Origin: Salegentibacter maritimus
GTDB taxonomy: Bacteria; Bacteroidota; Bacteroidia; Flavobacteriales; Flavobacteriaceae
Length of the DNA: 64,000 nt
Assembly (NCBI RefSeq): GCF_016236915.1
Contig: NZ_JAEHOK010000018.1
Location: 1 to 64,000, forward strand
Direction: 5' to 3'
Shown here: positions 9,558 to 18,789 of the stretch, one piece after another
Layout: each line of letters opens with the position of its first letter
Position numbering within the stretch: the first letter of the stretch is position 1
Program-made: the position numbers and the translations under genes
Notes under the pieces: generated by a model
The model's database searches: none
What the model saw: the letters and a program-made list of their open reading frames with translations, nothing else
Told to the model about the DNA's origin: nothing

Positions 9558-10565
9558 ATGATACAACCGCACCAAGAGCTTACCAAATTGTGTTTAGGGA
9601 AAGACATTTTTCCGGAAAAAGTTTTAAACTGGCTGGCCAAAGAGAATCTTTGGAACATTTGGGTACCCAAAAATTACGGAGGACTTGAACTTTTGCTTTC
9701 TGAAGGACTTTCCAGGCTTCAGGAACTGGCAAGAATTGATGGTAGCCTGGGTTGGACACTTACACTTTGTAGTGGTGCCAATTATTTTATTGGAAACCTA
9801 AAACCGCAAGCGGCAGGCGAAATATTTCAAGGTTCTAAAGCTCCTGTTTTAGGAGGTAGCGGAGGTGTTTTTGGCAAAGCTGTAAAAATTGGGGATATGT
9901 ATAAAGTATCTGGTACCTGGCGTTATGCTACCGGTGCAGAGTACCTAAGCCATTTTACTTTAAATGCCGAAATTCACGAACATGGTAAAGCTGTAAAGAA
10001 TGAGGATGGTTCACCAAAAGTTCTGTCTTTTGTGATTCCCCGGGAAAAAGTTAGCATAGTGAAAGATTGGAATAGTATGGGTTTAAAAGCTTCAAGCACT
10101 CACTCCTTTATCGTTGAGGATGTTTTGGTCTCTAAGCGGTTCAGTTTTATCTATAATGAGTTTCACCAGCCGCAGGATATTTTTAAAATTCCTTTTTCGG
10201 TATTTGCCGACCTAACACTTTGGGTGAATTATATTGGTATGGCAGAACATTTCCTGGCTGAAGCACATAAAATTAAAATGAATAAAAGCCTGGAGTCTTT
10301 GGCCAATATACTCTCTGTATCTAATTCAAAAGTTGCCGGGTTTGCAAAAACAATAGAGTCTAATATTAGATGTGAGGTGGAGATTCATCAAAAATATAGG
10401 GAAGAAGTACATATTTCGGCGTCAGATTCGGTAAAAAACCTGTCAAAAAGTATAATTGAAATATATCCCTATTTGGGAGTTAAAGCAAGTAGGAATAACG
10501 AGCCTTTAAATCAGGTGTTTTGCGATTATTTTACCGCCACACAACACCATATTTTTACCAGGTAA
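9558..10565 (+). CDS. Acyl-CoA dehydrogenase-like protein
   Basis: 335 residues with the N-terminal helical domain (WNIWVPKNYGGLEL, ARIDGSLGWTLTL), the middle beta domain (YKVSGTWRYATGAEYLSHF, DWNSMGLKASSTHSFIVEDVLVS) and a shortened C-terminal helical domain. This matches flavin-dependent acyl-CoA dehydrogenase/monooxygenase relatives, but it is 40-60 residues shorter than classical enzymes and I see no catalytic glutamate motif, so substrate and reaction are open. It stands alone on the plus strand, 66 bases after the thiamine transporter and without its riboswitch logic. Confidence 0.75.
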   Translation: MIQPHQELTKLCLGKDIFPEKVLNWLAKENLWNIWVPKNYGGLELLLSEGLSRLQELARIDGSLGWTLTLCSGANYFIGNLKPQAAGEIFQGSKAPVLGGSGGVFGKAVKIGDMYKVSGTWRYATGAEYLSHFTLNAEIHEHGKAVKNEDGSPKVLSFVIPREKVSIVKDWNSMGLKASSTHSFIVEDVLVSKRFSFIYNEFHQPQDIFKIPFSVFADLTLWVNYIGMAEHFLAEAHKIKMNKSLESLANILSVSNSKVAGFAKTIESNIRCEVEIHQKYREEVHISASDSVKNLSKSIIEIYPYLGVKASRNNEPLNQVFCDYFTATQHHIFTR

Positions 10566-10710
10566 GCTCAGAGTTTTGTCCTGGGGTAATTTGCTTGAAA
10601 TTCAACTTAACACTCACTTAAAAATCAGGTGCTAAGGTTTAATTTTTAATTAACCTATACCAGTTTGTTTGCGATTAATTTTGCTTAAAATAATAGTAAA
10701 AAAAATACTC

Positions 10711-10971
10711 ATGAATTTAAGTGAAAAAAACAATTTAGCGTTAGATACCTTGAAATTTCCGGTTAATTATGACCATAGAAATCAAACTATTTGGGATGCC
10801 AAGGGAATGATGGTTTGCGATATTCGCGGATGGGGAAAGATTCAGTTTATGAGCAAATCTGAAGACCGTCAGGATGCCATAGGAGAATTAATAGCCAATT
10901 TACTCAATAAATACCATAGAAATATAAATGCAAAAATAGACGAGGAGCTTTTTAGAATGTTGGCTTCTTAA
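10711..10971 (+). CDS. Small conserved hypothetical protein
   Basis: The frame opens earlier (10669), but ATG at 10711 gives an 86-residue protein starting MNLSEKN that is fully hydrophilic. It contains a WDAKGMMVCDIRGWG segment, followed by an amphipathic helix ending in ...LLNKYHRN. No signal peptide or membrane helix. The look (short, soluble, G/W-rich turn) recalls small phage-derived proteins, but I do not recognise a family. A hairpin follows at 11000. Confidence 0.6.
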   Translation: MNLSEKNNLALDTLKFPVNYDHRNQTIWDAKGMMVCDIRGWGKIQFMSKSEDRQDAIGELIANLLNKYHRNINAKIDEELFRMLAS

Positions 10972-10999
10972 TCTCAGGATTTTTAATTTTCCAGTAGAG

Positions 11000-11025
11000 T
11001 TTCAAGGAAATTTAACTCCTTGAAA
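11000..11025. terminator. Hairpin, probable terminator
   Basis: TTTCAAGGA (11000-11008) / TCCTTGAAA (11017-11025), perfect 9-bp stem and 8-base loop, 29 bases after the preceding stop. A weak T-rich stretch (CTTTTT) follows at 11034. Confidence 0.6.
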
Positions 11026-11284
11026 TTCAATGAACTTTTTAAAGCTTGTGAAAATCGTTGATGATTACCAATTTTGTTGTTATCAGCGGTAAGCCTGCTA
11101 ACCTATTTATTTCTTTAAATGATACTGTGCCTGAACAATAAAAGCTTCGAGTCGTTTGGCAATAATAAAGAACAACTTCAGTATATTCGGCATCACAAGA
11201 ACAGCTATTGTAGCTATAAAAAATGAACTTAAAGAATAATTAATAATCTTAGGTTCTTAAATTTCCCTCAAATCCATAGAAGCA
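11026..11284. other. Gene-poor stretch with a possible small reading frame
   Basis: On the minus strand 11107-11256 is open for 49 codons and reads like a membrane-protein tail (SSFFIATIAVLVMPNILK, then AKRLEAFIVQAQ), directly downstream of the 409-residue membrane protein. There is no good start codon; the only ATG leaves 28 codons. It may be a small gene with an odd start or a remnant. Nothing else recognised. Confidence 0.3.
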
Positions 11285-12514
11285 CTAAGCTGCTTTGGTT
11301 ATGGTTTTTCTCCCGGTCACTTCTTGCTTTAATCTAAAAACAGTATCTTTTTCGTAAGCCATAAAATAATATATTACAAAGAACAAGAAATACATAATCA
11401 TTGATTTTTGCCTTAGGATGATTCCTAAATTAGACATTACAAAGGTCATGGCGAATGAGCTGGTGAAAAACAGGATTAAGCTCAATTTTACGTTTGCCGG
11501 AGCGGTTTTTAGAAACCCAAAGAAACTCTTTTTAAATAGTTTACCAAACAATATCAAATAGATTAAATTCTCTATTGATACAATTATGCCAAGAATTCCC
11601 GGCGCATCAAAAAATAGGGGCCTAAACCAGAAGGTAAAGAATTTTTCTACTATTGAATATTCGGTCATGGGTACGCCCGAAGTGGCATTGTCTAAATCTT
11701 TTGCCCTATTTTCGGTAAAAGAAAGAAAATCGGCGATTAAGTTTTGAGAATTTCCAAGGTTCATTACACCAAGAATTTGTTTGTGGAATAACAGTAAAAC
11801 ACCGGTAATTGCTCCTACAAAAATGGCTTTTTGTTTTAAGCTGATTTGATTTTTATTTAAAAAAATACTTAACATTCCTGCTCCGGCTAATAATAGGAAC
11901 ATATGTGGCCTAATAGCAAAGACCAATAGCGACCCCAAACTTAGACTAAAGAATCTTGTTTTTGGTTCTTTAAGTGCATAAGCAAATAACATTAAACCCA
12001 GAAAAATAGGTGCTCCCTTACCTAAAGAAGCTGTCCAGAAATGCATGTTGGGCAGAAACAGAATAAGCGTGAGAAAATCTATTCTTTTAAACAATTTTAT
12101 ATTTAAAGAAATATTTTCTTTAAAAAACAGGTATGCGTAAACAAAGCCCAGAAAACCAATCCAGCTAAATAGTAGCATCATCATCTCATAGCTAAATCCG
12201 AAGAAATTTATAAAAGGATAGGATAGAAAATCTATAAAAGATGTTCCGGTATCCAGAAAGCCGCCCCAGGTTTTGCCTTCTGTGCCGGGCACACGAAAAT
12301 ACCTTTTAGAATCTGAAGGATTAAAAAAGGCATAACTATAGTAAATCCCGGCAAAGACTAAGTGATAAAAGAAAAGTTTGTTCATTAATCCTGTAGAGAA
12401 AAACTCGTGCTTTCTGCTTAGCTTTTTAAAAATTTCCTGATTTAAAAGATGCAAAAATGGGATTAGCATTAATGCTTGAAGTAGGTTAAGTATCAAATTG
12501 GTTTCTGGGGCCAT
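11285..12514 (-). CDS. Multi-pass inner-membrane protein, unknown function
   Basis: 409 residues with roughly nine to ten hydrophobic helices and short polar loops, and one larger loop near residues 70-100 (SKRYFRVPGTEGKTWGGF). The arrangement and motifs such as LPNMHFWTASLGKGAPI and FAIRPHMFLLL resemble polysaccharide polymerase-like or glycosyltransferase-like membrane proteins of Bacteroidota, but I cannot place it in a family. Ends in a basic cytoplasmic tail (RLKQEVTGRKTITKAA). Monocistronic on the minus strand. Confidence 0.7.
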   Translation of the reverse strand: MAPETNLILNLLQALMLIPFLHLLNQEIFKKLSRKHEFFSTGLMNKLFFYHLVFAGIYYSYAFFNPSDSKRYFRVPGTEGKTWGGFLDTGTSFIDFLSYPFINFFGFSYEMMMLLFSWIGFLGFVYAYLFFKENISLNIKLFKRIDFLTLILFLPNMHFWTASLGKGAPIFLGLMLFAYALKEPKTRFFSLSLGSLLVFAIRPHMFLLLAGAGMLSIFLNKNQISLKQKAIFVGAITGVLLLFHKQILGVMNLGNSQNLIADFLSFTENRAKDLDNATSGVPMTEYSIVEKFFTFWFRPLFFDAPGILGIIVSIENLIYLILFGKLFKKSFFGFLKTAPANVKLSLILFFTSSFAMTFVMSNLGIILRQKSMIMYFLFFVIYYFMAYEKDTVFRLKQEVTGRKTITKAA

Positions 12515-12680
12515 GATAAAACTGTTTATCTTCTTGAAACCAATATTCTTACCTAATTACTCAAATTAAGATAGCTTTAAGCTTTGTGTTAATAATTAAC
12601 TGAATTTTAGATGTTTGTGCTTAATTATATTTAGAGGTGCTATTGTTCTAATTTTAGAACCTGTTGTTTTCTACATTTTT

Positions 12681-12702
12681 ATTTCCACAGGTTTGTGGAA
12701 AT
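12681..12702. terminator. Hairpin downstream of the barrel gene
   Basis: ATTTCCACA (12681-12689) / TGTGGAAAT (12694-12702), perfect 9-bp stem with GGTT loop, 14 bases beyond the stop of the minus-strand gene at 12716. There is no T-run on the minus strand, so it may act as a 3' stability hairpin rather than a terminator. Confidence 0.5.
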
Positions 12703-12715
12703 AAGGAATATGTTT

Positions 12716-15700
12716 TTAGAATTTGAACCCAAGAGTAAAGGTTAACCTTCCTCCATCATCACCATAATAATAACCGGTATTCGCGGTAAATGCGTTAAAG
12801 CCATTAATCCAGATAGAGCCTCCATAGTTGTTTCGCCATTTATCTGAATTTGAACTTTCGGTCCAAACCCTACCGTAATCAAAACCTGCGCTTACACCAA
12901 TTTGCAATGGAATAAAATTAGTCTTAAATCGGCTTACACCAACTCTAAGATCGGTAGAGTGGTAGAAAGATCGTTTTCCGTTAAAACGTTCCCAGCGATA
13001 GGCTCTAAGATTATTGTTTCCGCCCAAAATTGCAGCATCATAATATTCGTAATCATTTCCAATAATTACTTTTCCGCCAATTTTGGTGGCCAATACGGCA
13101 ATACCGCTTTCGTGCAGGGGGTAATCAATAGCTAAAGACGGACTTATATAAGCAAATTCGTTATTATGTTCATCAATATTGGTTTTATAACCTGTAGTAA
13201 GATCAGCTTCAAATCCGCGGGAAGGATATGCCGGGTTATCCCTGTTTTCATAACGATAGTTTAATTCAGCACCGGCATAAAGTTGCTGATTAAAAAGATC
13301 GTTTTCTTTAGAAAAAGCGTCGGCAATAAAACGTTCTTCGTCATAAGACACTTCTTTAGATTGCAGCATTGGTTTAAAATAAAAGCTTCCACCAAATTTT
13401 CCACGCCATATAAGCGATGGGGCAAATTCCCATTGTTCAATTCTCACCCTGTTATAATCGCGTCCAAAGCGGTCTCGCATATTTTGCGATTCTATACCTT
13501 TTCCAAAATAGTTTAATGCGAAATTAGGACTGGTATAGCGTGCCTCTATTCCCAGGTTCCAGTTGTAAAAAATATGTGCAAACTCTCCTTTATAGCCTAT
13601 TTCAAAACCCCTGGTTGCAAAATAATAGGAAGCATCAAAACTATGTTCTGTATTAAAGGGATTATTGGTTAGCCCATAGGTGGTGTAGGTGTTTTTTAAG
13701 CCTAAAGAAAGTCCCTCGTCACCATTATAGTCTATTTGCGGCAAAATTTTATTTTCAGTCTTTAACCGCTTGTCGGGATTGTATGTGTTGATCTCGTAAT
13801 CATCTACCAGCCATTTTTTAGATTTTGGATTTTTTATGGTGTTTTCCTTGCTTTTATGATCGTAGAGTTTAACTTTTTTGGTGTTCTTAAAATCGTAAAT
13901 GTCATTTTCTTCCCCACCAATAACATTGATTCTAATTGGGTTTTCTTCATCACCGGTAACTTTAAAAGTATCTTCTCCATCAAGGCCGTAGATCCAAATC
14001 TCATCGGTAGCTTCAGAATTATAAGATTTACTGAAGACTTTTTTTCCGTCTTCATTAATCATTTCTATCGCAGTAATACCGTTTTCTTTTCTTTCAATAT
14101 GAAATATGTCATCTTCTTCGGTTCCTGTTAATACCTGGAATTCCTGGAGGTAGTTGTAATACCGCTTAGCAATATCGCCTAAATTATCTCTCCTGGCCTT
14201 AAGCTGTGCTTTAATGTCTTTAATCGTTTCATCCTGAACTGCTTCGGGTAAAGCTTCAAAAGCAGTTTCTATTTCTTCGTTGGTAAGCCGGGATTGAATA
14301 AAGTTCACCTGCTCCTGCCAATCTTCCCAATCTAAAGTTTTCAATAGTCGCTGGTCTAAAGGATATCCAGAAAGGTTAAACCATTTTACATTATCTACAT
14401 TCTCATCGTAGGTTTCCATTTTGCGTACTATTGGCAGACCCAATTTTACCAGGTCTGGAATAAAACCATCGTAATTAGGAAATGCAAAGTCCCTATCTCT
14501 GGGAATTGGTTTATAAAGCTTAATGCCATTGGGTTGTGTATACAGACCCCATCGCCATTGGTCGTAGTGCCTATCCCAGTCACCAATTAACATATCTACC
14601 AACCTATTTTTTATAAATGCAACTTCATCTGACTTAACGTTTTTAGACTCTTTTAATTCTGCCAGAAGATCTCGGGTACTAATAATATCTTCAGGGGAGC
14701 CAAATTTTTCAAAGCCTTTGTTTTCATCGCCCACGTGGGCTTCAAACATATACAATTCGTCTCCATAATCGTCGTTATTTAGCCCCAGTGCTTTTTGCTT
14801 TGGGATATAGAATATTTGAGGTTTTCCGGCATTTATTTCAAGTAAATCATTAATATGTTTTAAAGAGTATCGTGCATAAGGGTGTGCTGTGGTAAAAAGG
14901 TCTTGCGCATAGCGCTGCGCCACCGTATTATCTATATAATCTTTAATATAGTGATCTTTTATAGCAGCCGATTGCAAAAAGCGGGTAGCGCTTTTTTTAA
15001 GCGCGCGAATGGTAAATTCGTTTTTATCATCGGCTATAAAACGCAGAGATCTAGACTGCATGCCGCCGCCTTCTTTTAAAGGCTCAAGATTTCCATCCAG
15101 GGTGTCAAGAAACAGTACGGGAGCCTTAATTTTCTTGCTGTAAACTTCCCTGTAAAAATCCCCAAAAAGAGATTTGTAAAGCCCAGATTTATCGGTTTCC
15201 TCCCTGGTGTAAATAGAAGCACTTATGCTATCCCCAATTTCCTCTTTGGTCTTAAAGTTAATTTCATTCCAGTTGGGTTCGTCGCTTTTAATATTTTTGC
15301 TGAAAATAGGATTTTCTGTATCTTCTATGGAAAAGAATTCGACTAGGGTTTCGTTGTTTTTATAGAGTTTTATTTTTGCATATCCGGGCTTAGTTGTTCC
15401 GAAGTGTTCATTTTCCTTTCTAATACTAAGCTTTTTAGTTTTTCCAATGCTTCCACTTATAATTTGTGGAATACCATCATCTTCTAGATATTGAAGGTTT
15501 TCATCTTTCCCGGAAACAAAAATCACATTATCAAACTGGCTTGCCAGGGTTTCTAATCTTCCCCGTAAATAACTATGCGCATCGTTTTGATAATCTTGTG
15601 GCGTAAAACCACCAATTTTTTCGGCAAAAGATTTTTTTGAATTACTCATTACAGGATGCTGCATAGAAACTATAATTGTTTTTCCATGAGCATCTTTAAT

Positions 15701-16306
15701 ATCATCTTTAAACTCGGCAAAAAAGCGTTCTCTGGTTTTAATATCACATTTTGTGTTCATATTAGGATGTTCGTTCCAGTTTTCCAGGTACCATTGTGTA
15801 TCTACTGTTACAAGAACTACTTTGGGTGCAATTTCTTCACTTTCAATAGGGCAGCCGTCATCTGGCCAAACTTCTACATTAGATTGGTTATCCTGAAGAA
15901 AAGACTCTAAATCGTCTATGGCATCCTGGCCTTGTTTGGTCCATTCATTTTGCCCGGGAGTAAAAACCACGGTGCCATTAAAGTCTTGAACTCTATTTAA
16001 TAACTGTTGCTTGAGAAATTGCTTTTGAGCTTTACGTTTAGCATCGTTTTTTTGAAATCCTTTGGGCGGAAGAAAATTCCCGGGAACTAAAAGTGTTGCT
16101 TCTTTGTCTTTTTTTGAAGCTCTTATAATTGCTTTGAGTATTTTTTGGGCCTCATCGGTAAGATTATTGCCCAGGTTTGCTGTAACATAAAAAGTATGCT
16201 CTAAAGATTTAGGTTCTTCTTTATTGGGAGTAACCTGAGCATTTGCTGTTATTCCTAAAAACGAAAAAAATAGTAATAATTTAAAAATTGTATTGTAATT
16301 CCCCAT
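12716..16306 (-). CDS. Fusion of a degenerate metallophosphoesterase domain and a BamA/TamA-type outer-membrane barrel
   Basis: 1196 residues. A signal peptide (ends TANAQ) is followed by a calcineurin-like phosphoesterase fold (about 35-350) and a long middle region; the last 330-340 residues form an Omp85/surface-antigen barrel (NYRYENRDNPAYPSRGFEADLTTGY, ILGGNNNLRAYRWERF, ending TFTLGFKF). The phosphoesterase motifs are present in position but have lost their metal ligands: NLGNN (44-48) for GDxG, VPGNF (74-78) for LGDN, TPGQNEW (116-122) for PGNHDW, SMQHP for HHP, and VSGKDENLQYL (264-274) for SGHEHNLQYL. The family is inferred from this pattern. Likely an outer-membrane protein with a non-catalytic periplasmic or surface domain. 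Substrate unknown. Confidence 0.85.
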   Translation of the reverse strand: MGNYNTIFKLLLFFSFLGITANAQVTPNKEEPKSLEHTFYVTANLGNNLTDEAQKILKAIIRASKKDKEATLLVPGNFLPPKGFQKNDAKRKAQKQFLKQQLLNRVQDFNGTVVFTPGQNEWTKQGQDAIDDLESFLQDNQSNVEVWPDDGCPIESEEIAPKVVLVTVDTQWYLENWNEHPNMNTKCDIKTRERFFAEFKDDIKDAHGKTIIVSMQHPVMSNSKKSFAEKIGGFTPQDYQNDAHSYLRGRLETLASQFDNVIFVSGKDENLQYLEDDGIPQIISGSIGKTKKLSIRKENEHFGTTKPGYAKIKLYKNNETLVEFFSIEDTENPIFSKNIKSDEPNWNEINFKTKEEIGDSISASIYTREETDKSGLYKSLFGDFYREVYSKKIKAPVLFLDTLDGNLEPLKEGGGMQSRSLRFIADDKNEFTIRALKKSATRFLQSAAIKDHYIKDYIDNTVAQRYAQDLFTTAHPYARYSLKHINDLLEINAGKPQIFYIPKQKALGLNNDDYGDELYMFEAHVGDENKGFEKFGSPEDIISTRDLLAELKESKNVKSDEVAFIKNRLVDMLIGDWDRHYDQWRWGLYTQPNGIKLYKPIPRDRDFAFPNYDGFIPDLVKLGLPIVRKMETYDENVDNVKWFNLSGYPLDQRLLKTLDWEDWQEQVNFIQSRLTNEEIETAFEALPEAVQDETIKDIKAQLKARRDNLGDIAKRYYNYLQEFQVLTGTEEDDIFHIERKENGITAIEMINEDGKKVFSKSYNSEATDEIWIYGLDGEDTFKVTGDEENPIRINVIGGEENDIYDFKNTKKVKLYDHKSKENTIKNPKSKKWLVDDYEINTYNPDKRLKTENKILPQIDYNGDEGLSLGLKNTYTTYGLTNNPFNTEHSFDASYYFATRGFEIGYKGEFAHIFYNWNLGIEARYTSPNFALNYFGKGIESQNMRDRFGRDYNRVRIEQWEFAPSLIWRGKFGGSFYFKPMLQSKEVSYDEERFIADAFSKENDLFNQQLYAGAELNYRYENRDNPAYPSRGFEADLTTGYKTNIDEHNNEFAYISPSLAIDYPLHESGIAVLATKIGGKVIIGNDYEYYDAAILGGNNNLRAYRWERFNGKRSFYHSTDLRVGVSRFKTNFIPLQIGVSAGFDYGRVWTESSNSDKWRNNYGGSIWINGFNAFTANTGYYYGDDGGRLTFTLGFKF

Positions 16307-16431
16307 AGATGCGTAAAACGAAAATTATTGTTATAGAATCACAAATTTTTAGAAAAAATGCAACTTAACAATAGTTTTTAACGCATTATAACACTTGGTG
16401 TTAGCAAGTCTTTAACGTAAATGTTGTCCAC

Positions 16432-16881
16432 TTAATTTAAATTTCTTTTCTCAATAAAGAAGCGTTTTAATAAAGTAGAAGCTTCTGTTGCTAGGATACC
16501 CGATTTTACCTGGGTTTTAGGATGAAGTGTTACGCCGCTTTTGCGATAACCGCGTTGCTTGTCTTCTGCAGCGAAAATAAGTTTTGAAATCTGACTCCAA
16601 TACAAAGCACCCGCACACATTTGGCAGGGTTCCAAACTAACATACATACTGCAATCTTTTAGATATTTTCCGCCAAGAAAACTAGCGGCAGCCGTTATGG
16701 CTTGCATTTCGGCATGGGCAGTAACATCGTTAAGGGTTTCGGTTAGATTGTGACCGCGTGCAATAATTTTATTGTTGATAACTACAACAACGCCCACAGG
16801 AATCTCGCCTTTTTCAAAAGCTTTTTCAGCTTCCTCCAGGGCTTTTCGCATAAAATATTCGTCGTTGTAGGGTTGTAACAT
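16432..16881 (-). CDS. tadA: tRNA-specific adenosine deaminase TadA
   Basis: 149 residues, the usual length. It carries the zinc cytidine/adenosine deaminase signature: HAE within DVTAHAEMQA and PCQMC within SLEPCQMCAGAL, plus the N-terminal KGEIPVGVVVV of TadA. It converts A34 of tRNA-Arg(ACG) to inosine, which lets one tRNA read several codons. Divergent from dxs with about 97 bases between the start codons. Monocistronic. Confidence 0.93.
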   Translation of the reverse strand: MLQPYNDEYFMRKALEEAEKAFEKGEIPVGVVVVINNKIIARGHNLTETLNDVTAHAEMQAITAAASFLGGKYLKDCSMYVSLEPCQMCAGALYWSQISKLIFAAEDKQRGYRKSGVTLHPKTQVKSGILATEASTLLKRFFIEKRNLN

Positions 16882-16963
16882 CTTACTTTTATATTTCTTT
16901 GGAAAGATAAAATTATAAAATTAGCTTCTGAAGAAAACCTTATGAGAAATATATTTTCAAAGC

Positions 16964-16971
16964 TTAACTTT
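16964..16971 (+). promoter_or_regulatory. Candidate -7 element for dxs
   Basis: TAACTTTG fits TAnnTTTG and lies only 8 bases before the ATG at 16979, so transcription from it would give an almost leaderless dxs message. No clear TTG at -33. Confidence 0.35.
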
Positions 16972-16978
16972 GCTTACT

Positions 16979-18757
16979 ATGAATACCAATATTTTAGAAG
17001 ATATATTTACTCCCGAAGACTTAAGGCAACTTCCGGCAGAAAGACTGCAGGAAGTTTCAGCTGCGCTTCGCAAGTTTATTATAGACATTGTAGCCACAAA
17101 AGAAGGGCATCTTGGCGCCAGCCTTGGGGTGGTAGAATTAACTATTGCGCTACATTATGCCTTTAATACCCCTAAAGATCTTTTAGTTTGGGATGTAGGT
17201 CACCAGGCTTATGGTCATAAAATTTTAACGGGTAGACGCCTGCAATTTCATACAAACAGAAGGCTTAATGGCATTAGTGGATTTCCAAAGCGGGAAGAAA
17301 GTGAGTACGATACTTTTGGGGTAGGGCATTCCTCAACCGCAATTTCTGCAGCGCTTGGGATGGCAATTGCTTCCAATTTAAAAGGAGACTTAGATAAACA
17401 CCATATAGCGGTAGTGGGAGATGCTTCTATTGCAAGTGGGATGGCTTTTGAAGGATTAAATCATGCCGGAGTGACCAAAGCCAATTTATTGGTTATTCTT
17501 AATGATAATGCTATTGGTATAGATCCCAGTGTGGGAGCTTTAAAGCAATATTTAACCAAAGCAAGGGTAGGCTATAAGCCAAAGCAAAGCAATATTATAG
17601 AAGCTTTAAATTTTAAATACTTCGGGCCCGTAGATGGGCATGACATTGGTGGATTATTGGAAGTTTTTGAACAAATGAAGCAAATTAGAGGGCCAAAATT
17701 TCTTCATGTTATTACCACTAAAGGTAAAGGTTTAAAGAGAGCAGAAGAAGACCAGGTAAAGTATCACGCCCCGGGAAAATTTAAGCCCGAGACCGGAGAG
17801 CTTTTAACTTACGATACGGCCGGACTGCCGCTAAAATACCAGGATGTTTTTGGTCTTACTCTAGTGGAATTAGCCAAGAAAAATGAGAAAATTATAGGAA
17901 TTACCCCTGCAATGCCCACGGGAAGCTCCCTTAAATTTATGATGCAGGCTTTTCCCGAAAGGGCTTTCGATGTTGGTATAGCCGAACAGCATGCAGTAAC
18001 ACTTTCTGCAGGAATGGCTACTCAGGACTTCGTGGTTTTTTGTGCTATTTATTCAACTTTCCTGCAACGCGCCTACGATCAGGTAATTCACGATGTAGCA
18101 TTGCAAAAACTGCCTGTTATTTTTTGCCTGGATAGGGCAGGACTGGTTGGAGAAGATGGTGCTACCCATCACGGTGTTTTTGATATTGCTTATTTAAGAT
18201 GTATACCAAATCTTATTATTGCTACCCCTAGCAATGAAACAGAACTTAGAAATTTGCTTTATACCGCTCAACTTGGTATAGAGTTACCTTTAGCCATAAG
18301 ATATCCTCGTGGAAGAGGGATTCAAAAAGTTTGGGAGACTCCTTTTGAAGAGGTAGCAATTGGGAAAGCAAATTGTTTGCAGGAAGGTGATGATCTTGTT
18401 GTTTTGAGTATTGGGAATATGGTTTATAATGCCAATAAGGCGATAGAAAAGATAGAAAACAAAAGCATTGGTCATTATGATATGCGTTTTGTAAAACCTT
18501 TAGACGAAGAAGTACTTCATACTATATTTAAAAAGTATAAATATGTTGTTACGATAGAAGATGGGGTAGTGACAGGTGGCTTTGGTTCTGCAGTGACAGA
18601 ATTTGCCGCAAAACACGATTATAAAGCTAAAATTAGAAGTTTAGGTGTGCCAGATGAATTTATCCAACAAGGAAAAATAAAGGAGTTACAAGAAATTGCA
18701 AAAATTAACGTTGAATATATTGAGGAAGTGATAGTCTCTCTTCTTCAAAATCTTTAA
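16979..18757 (+). CDS. dxs: 1-deoxy-D-xylulose-5-phosphate synthase
   Basis: 592 residues from the ATG at 16979; an in-frame TTG at 16970 is less likely. Thiamine-diphosphate enzyme that joins pyruvate and glyceraldehyde 3-phosphate in the first step of the MEP isoprenoid pathway. Visible motifs: VWDVGHQAYGHKILTGRR, the ThDP-binding GDASIASGMAFEGLNHAG...NDNAIGID, the pyrimidine-domain FDVGIAEQHAVTLSAGMA, and a C-terminal transketolase domain (DRAGLVGEDGATHHGVFD, SNETELRNLL). Slightly shorter than the E. coli enzyme, as usual in this phylum. The following DUF3078 gene starts 32 bases later and may be cotranscribed. Confidence 0.95.
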   Translation: MNTNILEDIFTPEDLRQLPAERLQEVSAALRKFIIDIVATKEGHLGASLGVVELTIALHYAFNTPKDLLVWDVGHQAYGHKILTGRRLQFHTNRRLNGISGFPKREESEYDTFGVGHSSTAISAALGMAIASNLKGDLDKHHIAVVGDASIASGMAFEGLNHAGVTKANLLVILNDNAIGIDPSVGALKQYLTKARVGYKPKQSNIIEALNFKYFGPVDGHDIGGLLEVFEQMKQIRGPKFLHVITTKGKGLKRAEEDQVKYHAPGKFKPETGELLTYDTAGLPLKYQDVFGLTLVELAKKNEKIIGITPAMPTGSSLKFMMQAFPERAFDVGIAEQHAVTLSAGMATQDFVVFCAIYSTFLQRAYDQVIHDVALQKLPVIFCLDRAGLVGEDGATHHGVFDIAYLRCIPNLIIATPSNETELRNLLYTAQLGIELPLAIRYPRGRGIQKVWETPFEEVAIGKANCLQEGDDLVVLSIGNMVYNANKAIEKIENKSIGHYDMRFVKPLDEEVLHTIFKKYKYVVTIEDGVVTGGFGSAVTEFAAKHDYKAKIRSLGVPDEFIQQGKIKELQEIAKINVEYIEEVIVSLLQNL

Positions 18758-18789
18758 TTTTGCAATTCCGAAAAAATCTAAATTAACTA

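Noticed and set aside
11107-11256. 49-codon open stretch on the minus strand, membrane-like
   Set aside because: No start codon that gives more than 28 residues; kept only as a note, possibly a remnant.
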